The position numbers were made by a program, and so were the translations under genes. Shown here piece by piece: positions 7,655-18,471 of a stretch of DNA of 64,000 bases. How positions within the stretch are numbered: the stretch's first letter is position 1; each line of letters starts with the position of its first letter. The notes under the pieces are model-generated. The model made no database searches and was not told the origin of the DNA. It saw only the letters and a program-made list of their open reading frames with translations. Source of the DNA: Roseomonas haemaphysalidis (GTDB lineage Bacteria; Pseudomonadota; Alphaproteobacteria; Acetobacterales; Acetobacteraceae); the NCBI RefSeq assembly GCF_017355405.1, contig NZ_CP061177.1, forward strand, positions 62,001-126,000, read 5' to 3'.

Positions 7655-8993
7655 AGTAGTATCCCAGCCCAAACCCGGTTTCGTTAATTTGTTCGAGCAC
7701 TGCTTCTTGATTTTCCAATCTAGAGCATTGCGTCTTTCCATTTACGAAATCAAATAGTATTAGCTCATCTGGATGACACTTATTTATTATAGTTTCGCTA
7801 TGAGAAGACATAATGAAGTACCCAGGCCTTCCTGGCTCTGAAGAAAAATCTCGAATTAAATCAATTAAGTACTGCTGCATTTTTGGATGTAAAAAATTCT
7901 CAGGCTCTTCAACAGAATATATGCCGCCTCGTGTGATAATTAATGTCACAAGACCAAGCCATTTTAAAGTTCCGTCACTAGCCGACTGTAGCGGAATTTT
8001 GAGTGATTCCTGACCGATATTTAAATACCCTAAATATTTTCCCGTGTGTGGATCAGCAACCACTGAAACGCCGTTTAATTCTGGAAATACAAGCTTTGTC
8101 CATTCTACTATCGCTTCAAGATGTTCTGGAAGAAACCTGCGGCTTATCACTGGCCTTGATCTTCTTGTGGGCTGCGATGCTCGCTGGAGATGATACAGCG
8201 TCGCTGTTAAGCCAGACCCGTCAGGATAAATGGCGGGAGTTCGCGTTAAATCGTCAGGAACTCGCACATGCTCTGGAACGAGGTTAAATGACCTACCTCG
8301 TGTAATTGCTGATCTGACCGCATCTACCGCAGGATGATTCTGACGAGCAGAAAAAATACTTTCGTCAAAACCGACATAAATCGAATCTAGATTTTTTTCG
8401 TCAGGAGCGCGAAAAGCCATTCCGAAACGATTCAGATATCGCAGTGGATTCCGAATATTTTTGGTTTGAAGGCGTGGACTAACTTCAAATACTGGGCCTT
8501 TGTCTAGCGTACCAACCTGTCGTCTTACTGAAATTGCTCCGACGGGAGACCGACAAAGCTCTAGTTCATGCGCTTGTCTCAATTTTCTAAATTTGATAGT
8601 CTCCTTCGATACAAAAATAACTGACTGAGATCGCGAAAATTTAATTTCTATCTCGTACTCGAAGTTGAATATTTTAAGCTCTTTATCGTCAACTCGCCCT
8701 TCCATGTCTGCCACCCCGCTTATGATAGCGGAAATTTTAGATGTTTTACTCTTTGATTGCTCTTGGCTAAATACTCTAGCAACGCCACCTGCCTGAGAAA
8801 CAGCGGTAGCAGCGCTTTGCGATATTGCTGAACTCAAAAAATCCAAAAATTCTATGAAATTTGTTTTTCCTGAGCCGTTTGGCCCCACCAATACATTTAG
8901 ACCTCGATTTAGCCCTATACTGAAATCAGTAAGAGATCTAAACCCACTAACTGAATAGTGAGTGAGTTCGACTCCTCTATTTTCAATACTCAT
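7632..8993 (-). CDS. AAA/ABC-type ATPase of a two-gene defence-like cassette
   Basis: A 453-residue ATPase of the RecF/SMC/OLD-like ABC branch. It contains GPNGSGKTN (Walker A, 37-45), a SDGTLKWL signature-like loop, SVEEPENFLHP (Walker B with catalytic Glu and D-loop) and a SSHSETII switch histidine, in the right order. ATG 8993 is chosen because GAGG lies six bases upstream; ATG 8999 and TTG 9005 are also in frame. It precedes and overlaps the TOPRIM-like gene. Such ATPases act as sensors or motors for a partner nuclease in Septu, PARIS and OLD-type systems. Codon use is A+T-rich, unlike the surroundings. Confidence 0.8.
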   Translation of the reverse strand: MSIENRGVELTHYSVSGFRSLTDFSIGLNRGLNVLVGPNGSGKTNFIEFLDFLSSAISQSAATAVSQAGGVARVFSQEQSKSKTSKISAIISGVADMEGRVDDKELKIFNFEYEIEIKFSRSQSVIFVSKETIKFRKLRQAHELELCRSPVGAISVRRQVGTLDKGPVFEVSPRLQTKNIRNPLRYLNRFGMAFRAPDEKNLDSIYVGFDESIFSARQNHPAVDAVRSAITRGRSFNLVPEHVRVPDDLTRTPAIYPDGSGLTATLYHLQRASQPTRRSRPVISRRFLPEHLEAIVEWTKLVFPELNGVSVVADPHTGKYLGYLNIGQESLKIPLQSASDGTLKWLGLVTLIITRGGIYSVEEPENFLHPKMQQYLIDLIRDFSSEPGRPGYFIMSSHSETIINKCHPDELILFDFVNGKTQCSRLENQEAVLEQINETGFGLGYYYANNAVS

Positions 8994-9037
8994 GTCCATC
9001 CTCAAAATCTCGTTCTTTAGAGGCTAATCTAGTATTT

Positions 9038-9072
9038 TTTATAGCGCAACTCGGTTGCGGATTCGTTGTCAA
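9038..9072 (-). promoter_or_regulatory. possible promoter region of the ATPase/TOPRIM cassette
   Basis: Reading leftward, a TTGACA (complement of 9067-9072) is followed by CGCAAC-TCG-GTTGCG inverted repeat (9045-9059 region) and by TATAAA (complement of 9038-9043), about 45 bases before the ATPase start. The hexamers are good but their spacing (23 bases) is too long for a standard sigma-70 promoter, so the exact start is uncertain; the palindrome may be an operator. Confidence 0.3.
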
Positions 9073-9148
9073 AGCGCATTTTGCTGTTGATCATAGGATT
9101 TTTTTCATATAGCCTGGTTTCGGTGGTTCACTAGGAGAAATCTGGATC

Positions 9149-9721
9149 ATGCCAAGTCAAGCATCTATCACCCCCCTCCAATCCGCCGCCCTCCTTCCCT
9201 ACCTCCTCCCCCGCTCCCCCCAGGGCCGTCCCATCCGGGAACTCCGCACCCGCATGGAGGGCATCTTCCACATCGCCCTCCACAACCTCCCCTGGCACGC
9301 CCTCCCTGCCCGCTTCGGCAAGCCGGATACTGTCTCCCGCTACTTCCGCCGCCTCACCCATGCCGGCCTGTGGCAGAAGCTTCTCCACGCCCTCACCGAG
9401 GCCGCCCCCGGCCACCCGCTGCGCGAGTTGGAAACCCCCATCCTCAAGGCCTGCCGCCGCGCCCACCGCATCCTCGGCCTGCCCTTCCTAGTGCTGATCC
9501 GCAAACTCAACCTCCGCCGCGCCCTCCCCGCGCCGCCCTGGCTGCTGCCCGACCCGCTTTTGTCCGAAACCCTCGCTTCCCTGAAAATCGCCCCGCCGCC
9601 CCCCGGCGAATACGGCCACAAGACCCGCCACGCCCGCCTGCTGGCCGCGCTGCAACGCCTGCACCGCAATGCCGCGGGCCGCGCCCGCATCCCCCGCAGC
9701 GTCCGGGCAGGCTGGCCATGA
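9149..9721 (+). CDS. orphan IS5-type transposase N-terminal domain protein (DUF4096-like)
   Basis: A 190-residue basic protein. Residues about 9-80 follow the DUF4096 / IS5-family transposase N-terminal pattern: LLPYLLP, a [15 protein letters not shown] turn, then [27 protein letters not shown] and KLL. No DDE catalytic domain follows; the remaining 110 residues are rich in Pro, Arg, His and Leu. Base composition is native G+C-rich. The stop codon overlaps an in-frame ATG of the purL frame (ATGA at 9718-9721). AGGAG lies about 11 bases before the start. It could be a degenerate transposon remnant or a domesticated DNA-binding protein; the coupling favours retention. Confidence 0.6.
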   Translation: MPSQASITPLQSAALLPYLLPRSPQGRPIRELRTRMEGIFHIALHNLPWHALPARFGKPDTVSRYFRRLTHAGLWQKLLHALTEAAPGHPLRELETPILKACRRAHRILGLPFLVLIRKLNLRRALPAPPWLLPDPLLSETLASLKIAPPPPGEYGHKTRHARLLAALQRLHRNAAGRARIPRSVRAGWP

Positions 9722-9768
9722 TCAAACCACCCCTGGACAAGCGCCCCGTCCCTGCCGACAAGGCGCAC

Positions 9769-11973
<2,205 letters not shown>

Positions 11974-12001
11974 CCATGATCACCACCGGAGGACCCACCT
12001 G

Positions 12002-12250
12002 ATGGCGATGCAGCCGGCCGAGATCGAGGCCTTCATCAAGGCCGCACTCCCCGATGCCGAGGTCATCATCCAGGACCTCGCGGGGGATGGCGACCATTAC
12101 GCCGCCTCCGTGGTGTCCGAGGCCTTCCGCGGCAAGTCCCGCGTCCAGCAGCACCAGCTTGTCTACGCCGCCCTGCAGGGCCGCATGGGGGGCGAGCTGC
12201 ACGCCCTCGCCCTGCAGACCTCCGCCCCGAAACAGGAGCTCCCCCAATGA
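12002..12250 (+). CDS. BolA family protein
   Basis: An 82-residue BolA-like protein that binds a [2Fe-2S] cluster together with a CGFS monothiol glutaredoxin. It has the class II helix-turn-helix-like [12 protein letters not shown] segment and the following GELHALAL strand. It begins 28 bases after purL, and its TGA overlaps the ATG of the glutaredoxin gene (ATGA at 12247-12250), which is the expected partner. The purL-bolA-grxD order is common in alphaproteobacteria. Confidence 0.92.
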   Translation: MAMQPAEIEAFIKAALPDAEVIIQDLAGDGDHYAASVVSEAFRGKSRVQQHQLVYAALQGRMGGELHALALQTSAPKQELPQ

Positions 12251-12585
12251 CCACCCCCGCCCACGAGCAGATCCAGGCCGAGATTTCCGCCACCCCCGTG
12301 GTGCTCTTCATGAAGGGCACCCCGGTCTTCCCGCAGTGCGGCTTCTCGGCCCGCACCGTGCAGATCCTGTCCCACATGGGCGTGCCCTTCAAAGGCGTGA
12401 ACGTCCTGGAGGACCCCGAGCTGCGCGACGGCATCAAGACCTTCACCAACTGGCCAACCATCCCGCAGCTTTATGTCGGCGGCGAGTTCGTCGGCGGCTG
12501 CGACATCGTGATGGAGATGTTCCAGTCCGGCGAGCTGGCGGCGCTGCTCACCGAAAAGGGCATCCCCCACCAGGCCGCCGCCTGA
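12247..12585 (+). CDS. grxD: monothiol glutaredoxin, Grx4 type
   Basis: A 112-residue CGFS glutaredoxin. The active-site Cys31 in QCGFS, the MKGTP loop before it, the [19 protein letters not shown] block with the cis-proline and glutathione-binding residues are all present. Proteins of this type carry a bridging [2Fe-2S] cluster and hand it to apo-proteins, working with BolA; they have little disulphide reductase activity. Translation is coupled to bolA. Confidence 0.95.
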   Translation: MTTPAHEQIQAEISATPVVLFMKGTPVFPQCGFSARTVQILSHMGVPFKGVNVLEDPELRDGIKTFTNWPTIPQLYVGGEFVGGCDIVMEMFQSGELAALLTEKGIPHQAAA

Positions 12586-12590
12586 TGCTG

Positions 12591-12615
12591 GGCGGGGGGC
12601 CCTTCGCCCCCCGCC
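12591..12615 (+). terminator. hairpin after grxD
   Basis: Nine-base arms GGCGGGGGG / CCCCCCGCC around a short CCCTTCG loop start a few bases after the grxD stop. A clear T-run is absent, so it is a probable but not perfect terminator of the purL-bolA-grxD unit. Confidence 0.5.
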
Positions 12616-12676
12616 GCCCCGCCAACCCGGGCGGGACTGGAGCGTTGCAGGACCATTCGTCCGAAAGCCGCTCCCG

Positions 12677-13462
12677 ATGACCAGCAACACCCTCCGCACC
12701 GCGCTCAACCTCGTGCTGCCGCTCCTGCAGCCGCTGGCGGGGGCCATGGCGCCGGTCTTCGGCATCGGCATGACCATGGCGGAAATGTCGGCCGCCTCGC
12801 AGACGCCCGTCACCCCCGCCGCCTACGCCTTCTCCATCTGGGGCCTGATCTTCGCCCTGGCCATCGCCTGGGGCATCTGGCAGGCGCTGCCCGCCAACCG
12901 CGACAGCGTGCCCGCCCGGCGCCTCGGCTGGCCGCTGGCCGGCGCCTTTGCCTGCTCCATCCTGTGGATGGTTCTGGCCGCGCTGCTGGGCAACGGCTGG
13001 CACCTGGTGGTGGTCATCCTGCTGCTGCTGGCCTGCGCGCTGACCGCCTTCTTCATCGCCCGCACGGAGCCGCGCACCGGCTGGGCCGACAGCTGGATCG
13101 TCCACCCGCTGACCGGCCTCTTCGCCGGCTGGGTGGCCGCCGCCTCCTTCGCCAACATCGCCGGCGCCGCGCTGCTGTCCGGCGCCATCCGGGCCGATGG
13201 CGCGGCCGGCACCCTGGCGGCCATCCTGCTGCTGCTGGCCGCCGCCGCGGTGGCCATCGCCGTGCTCTGGACCGCGCGCGGCGCGCCCTGGTTCGCCGGC
13301 GCCTTCGCCTGGGCGCTGGCCGGCATCGCCTATGCCAACACCCTGGAACGTGAGCTGAACGTCGTGGTCGCCCTGGTGGCGGTGGGGCTGCTGGTGCTGT
13401 TGCTGGCGGTGTCGTGGCAGCGCGGCCGCTTTGGCCGTGCCCGGCCGGCCACTCAGCAATGA
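12677..13462 (+). CDS. TspO/MBR-related membrane protein
   Basis: A 261-residue integral membrane protein with about seven or eight hydrophobic segments. The TPAAYAFSIWGLIFALAI block (near residues 45-62), followed by a YQALP-like WQALP, matches the group annotated as tryptophan-rich sensory / TspO-like proteins. TspO proteins bind porphyrins or sterols in the membrane; this longer subgroup has no established role. It stands alone between the grxD hairpin and the next transporter gene. Confidence 0.6.
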   Translation: MTSNTLRTALNLVLPLLQPLAGAMAPVFGIGMTMAEMSAASQTPVTPAAYAFSIWGLIFALAIAWGIWQALPANRDSVPARRLGWPLAGAFACSILWMVLAALLGNGWHLVVVILLLLACALTAFFIARTEPRTGWADSWIVHPLTGLFAGWVAAASFANIAGAALLSGAIRADGAAGTLAAILLLLAAAAVAIAVLWTARGAPWFAGAFAWALAGIAYANTLERELNVVVALVAVGLLVLLLAVSWQRGRFGRARPATQQ

Positions 13463-13556
13463 TGTCCGCCGGGGGGGGGTGGAAAATTTCTGAATCGTCC
13501 CCACCCTTCGCCGCCGTCGCGCGTTGGGCAGCTGTGACTTGAGCAAGGTGCCTTCC

Positions 13557-15560
13557 ATGCCGGACCCCGCAACCCGCCCCAATGCTTCCGGCCATGCCAG
13601 CTTTCGCGTCGCGCTGCCCCGCGCCAAGGTGCCGGCCGTCGGCACGCCGGACATGCGCAGTCTGACCACCCTGGCCGGCGCCGTGGTGATCGTCGCCGGC
13701 CTGTATCTCGGCCGCGACGTGCTGATCCCGGTGACGCTGGCCATCCTGCTTAGCCTGGTGCTGTCGCCGCTGATCCGCATGCTGCGGCGGTTGCGGCTCG
13801 GCCGCGTGGTGTCCGTGGTGGTGGCGGTGTTCATCGCGCTCGGCATTCTGTTGTCGATCGGCGGCGTCATCGGCAGCCAGCTGGCCGAGCTGGCCAACGA
13901 CCTGCCGCGCTACCAGTCCACCATCACCAGCAAGATCGAGACGCTGCAGCGCATGACCACCGGCCGGCTCGGCACGGTGCTGGACCGCGCCAGCCGCGAC
14001 TACCAGGTGCAGCCGCCCACCGCCCAGCCCAACACGCCGGACGTGCGCCCCGAAACGGCGCAGCAGGCCAAGCCGCTGCCGGTGGAGGTGCACCAGCCGG
14101 AGCCGACGCCGCTGGAGATGCTCGGCACCTATGTGTCGCCGGTGCTCAGCCCGCTGGCGCATCTCGGCATCGTGCTGATCGTCACGATCTTCGTGCTGCT
14201 GCAGCGCGAGGACCTGCGCGACCGGCTGATCCGCCTGTTCGGCTCCTCGGACCTGCACCGCACCACGGTGGCGATGGACGATGCCGCCTATCGCCTCAGC
14301 CGCTATTTCCTGACCCAGGTGGCGATCAATGCCTCCTTCGGCATCGTGATCGGCTTCGGGCTGATGCTGATCGGCCTGCCGAGCCCGATCCTGTGGGGCA
14401 TCGTCGCCGGGCTGCTGCGCTTTGTGCCCTATGTGGGCGCCATCCTGGGTGCCGTGCTGCCGGTCGGCCTCGCCGCCGCCGTGGACCCGGGCTGGTCCAT
14501 GGCCATCTGGACCGCCGGGCTGTTTCTGGCGATCGAGCCGGTGATCGGCCACATCATCGAGCCGCTGGCCTATGGGCACAGCACCGGCATGTCGCCCGTT
14601 TCCGTCGTGCTGGCCGCGATCTTCTGGAGCTGGATCTGGGGTCCCATCGGCCTGCTGCTCGCCACGCCGCTGACGCTGTGCCTGGTGGTCATGGGCCGGC
14701 ACATCGACCGGCTGGAATTCCTCGACGTCATCCTGGGCGACCGCCCGGCGCTGACGCCGGTCGAGAACTTCTACCAGCGCACGCTGGCCGGCGATCCGGA
14801 CGAGGCGCAGGAGCAGGCCGAGCTGCTGCTGAAGGACCGCTCGCTGTGCTCCTACTACGACGAGGTGGCGATCAAGGGCCTGCACCTGGCCTCGGCCGAC
14901 GTGCGGCGCGGCGTGGTCACCGGCCCGCAGCTGGAGCGCATCCGCGAATCCGTGGCCGAGCTGGTGCTCAGCCTCAACGACCACGAGGATGTGGAGCCGG
15001 AAGCCAAGGCCGAAAGCCAGTCGGTGGGCGCGCGGATGATGCGCCTGTCCCCGGCCGAGCAGAAGCTGCCCCGCGACGCGCCGCCGCCGCTGCCCGACCC
15101 GGCCTTGCTGCCGGACAGCTGGCGCCAGGATGGCAGCGTGCTGTGCATCGCGGGCCGTGGGCCGCTGGACGAGATCTCCGCCAACCTCCTGGCGCAGATC
15201 CTGCGCAAGCATGGCTTCGGCACCCGCGTGGTGCCGCATCAGGCGGTGACGCGGCGCGAGGTCGGCACGCTGGACGCCACCGGCGCGCGGATGCTGTGCG
15301 TGTGCTCGGTGGAGCTGCAGGGCTCGCCGTCCAACCTGCGCTTTCTGTTGCAGCGGCTGCAACGCCGCGCACCGGACGCACCGATGCTGGTCGGCGTTTG
15401 GCAGGATGACGACCCGGCGCTGCGCGACGAGGAACTGCGTAAAACGCTGGGCGCGCAGTTTCTGGTCGGCTCGCTGCGCGACGCCGTGGTGGCCTGCGCC
15501 AAGGTGGCGGGTGAAACCGCGCCCGCGACGCCGGCTGCCGATACGGTGCCCGCCGCTTAA
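13557..15560 (+). CDS. AI-2E family transporter with long C-terminal extension
   Basis: A 667-residue membrane protein. Residues about 25-400 form the AI-2E / UPF0118 permease: paired N-terminal spans, a long extramembrane segment, then the GIVAGLLRFVPYVGAILGAVLP and HIIEPLAYGHSTGMSPVSV signature region. Members export autoinducer-2, or act as Na+/H+ antiporters. The remaining 270 residues are soluble and end in an alpha/beta-like part with VLCIAGRGPLDEISANLLAQIL. ATG 13557 has AAGGTG six bases upstream and is preferred to the TTG at 13524. The substrate is not defined. Confidence 0.85.
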   Translation: MPDPATRPNASGHASFRVALPRAKVPAVGTPDMRSLTTLAGAVVIVAGLYLGRDVLIPVTLAILLSLVLSPLIRMLRRLRLGRVVSVVVAVFIALGILLSIGGVIGSQLAELANDLPRYQSTITSKIETLQRMTTGRLGTVLDRASRDYQVQPPTAQPNTPDVRPETAQQAKPLPVEVHQPEPTPLEMLGTYVSPVLSPLAHLGIVLIVTIFVLLQREDLRDRLIRLFGSSDLHRTTVAMDDAAYRLSRYFLTQVAINASFGIVIGFGLMLIGLPSPILWGIVAGLLRFVPYVGAILGAVLPVGLAAAVDPGWSMAIWTAGLFLAIEPVIGHIIEPLAYGHSTGMSPVSVVLAAIFWSWIWGPIGLLLATPLTLCLVVMGRHIDRLEFLDVILGDRPALTPVENFYQRTLAGDPDEAQEQAELLLKDRSLCSYYDEVAIKGLHLASADVRRGVVTGPQLERIRESVAELVLSLNDHEDVEPEAKAESQSVGARMMRLSPAEQKLPRDAPPPLPDPALLPDSWRQDGSVLCIAGRGPLDEISANLLAQILRKHGFGTRVVPHQAVTRREVGTLDATGARMLCVCSVELQGSPSNLRFLLQRLQRRAPDAPMLVGVWQDDDPALRDEELRKTLGAQFLVGSLRDAVVACAKVAGETAPATPAADTVPAA

Positions 15561-15621
15561 CAAAAGGACGGGGGAGGAGACTTCCCCGCCCCCCCTGTCG
15601 CCGATCACGAGCCGGCCTGGA

Positions 15622-17595
15622 TCACAGCAAACCTGCCGGTCCGGGAGCATGAGGGTCCGAGTCCTCGCTTGCCACCAGCGGCCGCGCCCCGCAGGCGGCC
15701 AGCCATTCCGCGATGGCGTCGAACTCCACGGATGGCCGCGTCAGATCCGCCGCGTCGCCGGGCGGCACCCAGAGCACCGTGTCGTAGCGCGCGCGGGTCA
15801 TCAGCACGCGGTAGGTGTTGCGGATGAAGCCCTGTTCCTCGGGCTTGTTGACGGTGTTCCAGCGGCGGCCGGCAAAGGCACGGGCCTGCCAGCCGCCGGC
15901 GCCGCGGATGAAGTCGCCGCCCCAGGCAAGGCCGACAAGGTCCAGCTCCAGTCCCTGGCAGGCATATTCGGTGGCGCAGACTTCCAGCGCGTCCGATGCC
16001 CGCACGTCCGGCCAGCGGTCCAGAAACCAGCGCACCGCCTCTTCCGGCCCATGCAGCACGTGGCCGAGGCCATCCGCCCGCAGCCGGCGCGCGCCGGAGG
16101 AACACACCAGCCCGGCCCGCCGCAGCCCGCGCGCCCGTGCCCGCAGCGCCGCCCGGGCGGCGGACAGGTCGCGCGTCAGGAAGAACGGCAGCGCGCCGCC
16201 GGTGGCGATGCGCGCGGCCTCCGTGGCCCTGCCGGACAGCACGGCATCCACCCAGGCGGCGCCCCGGGTGTCGCGCACCGAACGGATGGGCACCACGAGA
16301 TCCAGCGCGGGGTCGGTGGCCAGCCAGGGCGCGGGACAAGCCGCCAGCCGTTGCGCCGGATCGTCGGCGGCGATCACGCCGGGGGCGGCCAGGGCGCGCC
16401 AGTCGCCGGCCCCGGCGATCACCCTGCCCCATTCGGCGAGCCCCGCCTCGCCGGTGTTGATCTCCTGTCCCTGGCCGACCAGGGCGACGATCACTGCCCA
16501 GCCGGGCGGGCGGCGCATGATGTCCAGCATGTGCGCGGGCTCGGACTGGCTGAGCACGGATCGCCGGCGCTGGGTGTCGCGGCTGGCCTGGGCGGCGTCC
16601 CAGGCGCGTTGCGCCTCGTCGAACACCACCACATGCTCGGGCGGCGCGCCGCCGGCGGCGTGGGCTTCCAGGAAGCGGTGCACGTTCTGCAGAAAGCCGC
16701 GACCCTGCCGCGCCGGCTGGCGGCGGCCCTGGCCGGTGCGGGCGTCGCGCGCCAGGGCCTCCCGCAGCACCGCCACCAGGGGGGCGTTGCCGGTCAGAAA
16801 GGCGGCGTGCTGCTCCTGCTCGCCGAACACCACGTTCAGCCCACACAGCGTCTTGCCGGCACCGGGAATGCCGGTGACGAAGACCACCACGCGCCCGCCC
16901 GAAGCCCGCGCCTGCTGCACGGCGGCGCGGATGGCGGCGGTGGTCCGGGTCAGGTTGGCGGTGTCCGCGCGCGCGGCGGCGATCTCCCCCACCCCATGGC
17001 GGGCGAACATCAGCCGCGCGGCCTCGACAATGCCGGGCACGGGGCGGTAGGGCGCCGCGGCCCAGCCGGGGCCATCCAGCGGCGCGGGCGGGAAATGCGC
17101 CTGCGCGCCGGCCACCAGCGCGGGCAGCCCGGCGGCGGTGGCGCGCAGCACGGGGGTGACGCCGGCCAGGGGCAGCGGCCAGATGTTGCGGGGCTCGGGC
17201 CCCGCCATGGCCACCAGCACCGGCAGGATCGGGTGCGCGCGGCTGGCGGCGTGGAAGTCGCGCAGGTCCAGCGCATAGTCCTCGACCTGCCGGGCGCCCT
17301 CGGCGGAAAAGGCGGGCTTGAATTCCAGCACCACGATGGCGCGGTCGGTCAGCAGCACGGCGTCGATGCGGCGTTCCAGCCGCAGCAGATCGTATTCCAG
17401 CAGCACCGTCCAGGACGCGCCGCCGGGCAGCGCCACCACGGCCCGCAGCGCGTCCAGGCTGCGGGTCCAGCTGTCGATCTGCTCGGCCTCCACGCCCCGG
17501 AAGCGGCGGCTCTGGGTCACGGCCAGGTTCGCTGCCAGCGCCGCCGGGTCCGCCGCCAGGAGCCCGGCCCCGGACAGGGTCATCCAGGCCCTCAT
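15622..17595 (-). CDS. nuclease-helicase fusion protein (DUF2075)
   Basis: A 657-residue protein in two parts. Residues about 60-95 carry a PD-(D/E)xK-type nuclease pattern (Glu67, Asp78, Glu91-x-Lys93), as in NERD-like domains. From about 235 on is a superfamily 1 helicase-like DUF2075 domain with GIPGAGKT (242-249), VVFDEAQ (323-329), CQGLELDLV and NTYRVLMTRAR motif VI near the C-terminus. Its start ATG overlaps the stop of the upstream DMT transporter gene (ATGA). The family is widespread and linked loosely with DNA repair or defence, without a settled role. Confidence 0.75.
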   Translation of the reverse strand: MRAWMTLSGAGLLAADPAALAANLAVTQSRRFRGVEAEQIDSWTRSLDALRAVVALPGGASWTVLLEYDLLRLERRIDAVLLTDRAIVVLEFKPAFSAEGARQVEDYALDLRDFHAASRAHPILPVLVAMAGPEPRNIWPLPLAGVTPVLRATAAGLPALVAGAQAHFPPAPLDGPGWAAAPYRPVPGIVEAARLMFARHGVGEIAAARADTANLTRTTAAIRAAVQQARASGGRVVVFVTGIPGAGKTLCGLNVVFGEQEQHAAFLTGNAPLVAVLREALARDARTGQGRRQPARQGRGFLQNVHRFLEAHAAGGAPPEHVVVFDEAQRAWDAAQASRDTQRRRSVLSQSEPAHMLDIMRRPPGWAVIVALVGQGQEINTGEAGLAEWGRVIAGAGDWRALAAPGVIAADDPAQRLAACPAPWLATDPALDLVVPIRSVRDTRGAAWVDAVLSGRATEAARIATGGALPFFLTRDLSAARAALRARARGLRRAGLVCSSGARRLRADGLGHVLHGPEEAVRWFLDRWPDVRASDALEVCATEYACQGLELDLVGLAWGGDFIRGAGGWQARAFAGRRWNTVNKPEEQGFIRNTYRVLMTRARYDTVLWVPPGDAADLTRPSVEFDAIAEWLAACGARPLVASEDSDPHAPGPAGLL

Positions 17596-18464
17596 CCGCC
17601 GCGCCCGGGCCAGGTGGCCAGACCGATGGACAGCAGCATCAGCGCCAGCCCCGCCACATGGACCATGGTGAAGTGCTCGCCCAGCAACACCACCGCCAGC
17701 ACAGCCGAGGTGGCCGGCAGAAACACCGTGAAGATCCCCGCCACCCCCGCCGGCGCCCGCAGCAGCCCGGCATACCAGAGCAGCAGGCAGAGCACGCTGC
17801 TGGTCAGGCTGTGGAACACCAGCAGCCCGGCCAGCGACGGGTCCGCCAGCGCCGCCACGCCGCCCAGCACCGGCAACGCGAAGGGCAGCAGCATCAGCGC
17901 GCTGAACAACTGCATCCAGAAGGAAGCCGTCACCACGCCCAGCCGCCCCGACAGCCGCTTGGCCAGCAGCACGTAGGCGGCCTCGCCGCACACGGCCACG
18001 AAGATCAGCGCATTGCCCAGCAGGCCGCCGCCCGTGCCCGGCGCGGTGCGGGCCAGGGTGATGGCGCCGATCCCCCCCACCGCCAGCGCCGCCGCCAGCC
18101 ATTGCCGCGCCGACAGCCGCTCCCGCAGCCAGACGGCCGAACCCAGCGCGATGACGGCCGGCAGGGTGGCCAGCACCAGCCCGGCTTCCAGCGCCGTGGT
18201 GTGGCGCAGGCCGGTCAGCAGCGCGGCGTTGTAGAGCAGCGTGCCCAGCGCCGCCTGCATCGCCAGGTTGCGCAACGCGGCGGCCGATGGCCGCACGGCG
18301 CCTTCCCGCAGCCGTGCCAGCGGGTAAAGCACGATGCAGGCCAGCAGGCAGCGCAGGCCGACGATCAGGGCGATGGGCAGCGCATTGGCCAGCAGCTTGG
18401 CGACGGCGACATTGGCGCCGACCAGCGCCATGCTGCCGGCGAGCTGGGCGTAGGCGGTCAGCAC
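17592..18464 (-). CDS. EamA/DMT family permease
   Basis: A 290-residue protein with ten hydrophobic segments arranged as two EamA repeats, the drug/metabolite transporter fold (RhaT/YdcZ-type inner membrane exporters of amino acids or metabolites). The GLRHTTALEAGLVLATLPAV stretch is the conserved span of the first repeat and SLTSSVLCLLLWYAGL that of the second. The gene is followed through a 4-base overlap by the nuclease-helicase gene. Its substrate cannot be inferred. Its upstream region holds a paired palindromic element. Confidence 0.85.
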   Translation of the reverse strand: MLTAYAQLAGSMALVGANVAVAKLLANALPIALIVGLRCLLACIVLYPLARLREGAVRPSAAALRNLAMQAALGTLLYNAALLTGLRHTTALEAGLVLATLPAVIALGSAVWLRERLSARQWLAAALAVGGIGAITLARTAPGTGGGLLGNALIFVAVCGEAAYVLLAKRLSGRLGVVTASFWMQLFSALMLLPFALPVLGGVAALADPSLAGLLVFHSLTSSVLCLLLWYAGLLRAPAGVAGIFTVFLPATSAVLAVVLLGEHFTMVHVAGLALMLLSIGLATWPGRGG

Positions 18465-18471
18465 GGCCAGA

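Noticed and set aside
7064..9148. Prophage or integrative element
   Set aside because: No integrase, structural phage gene, tRNA target or flanking direct repeat is visible; only two genes are present.
15406..17976. An 856-codon rightward frame across the nuclease-helicase gene
   Set aside because: It is the complement of DUF2075 with Gly, Gln and Arg-rich sequence and no motifs.
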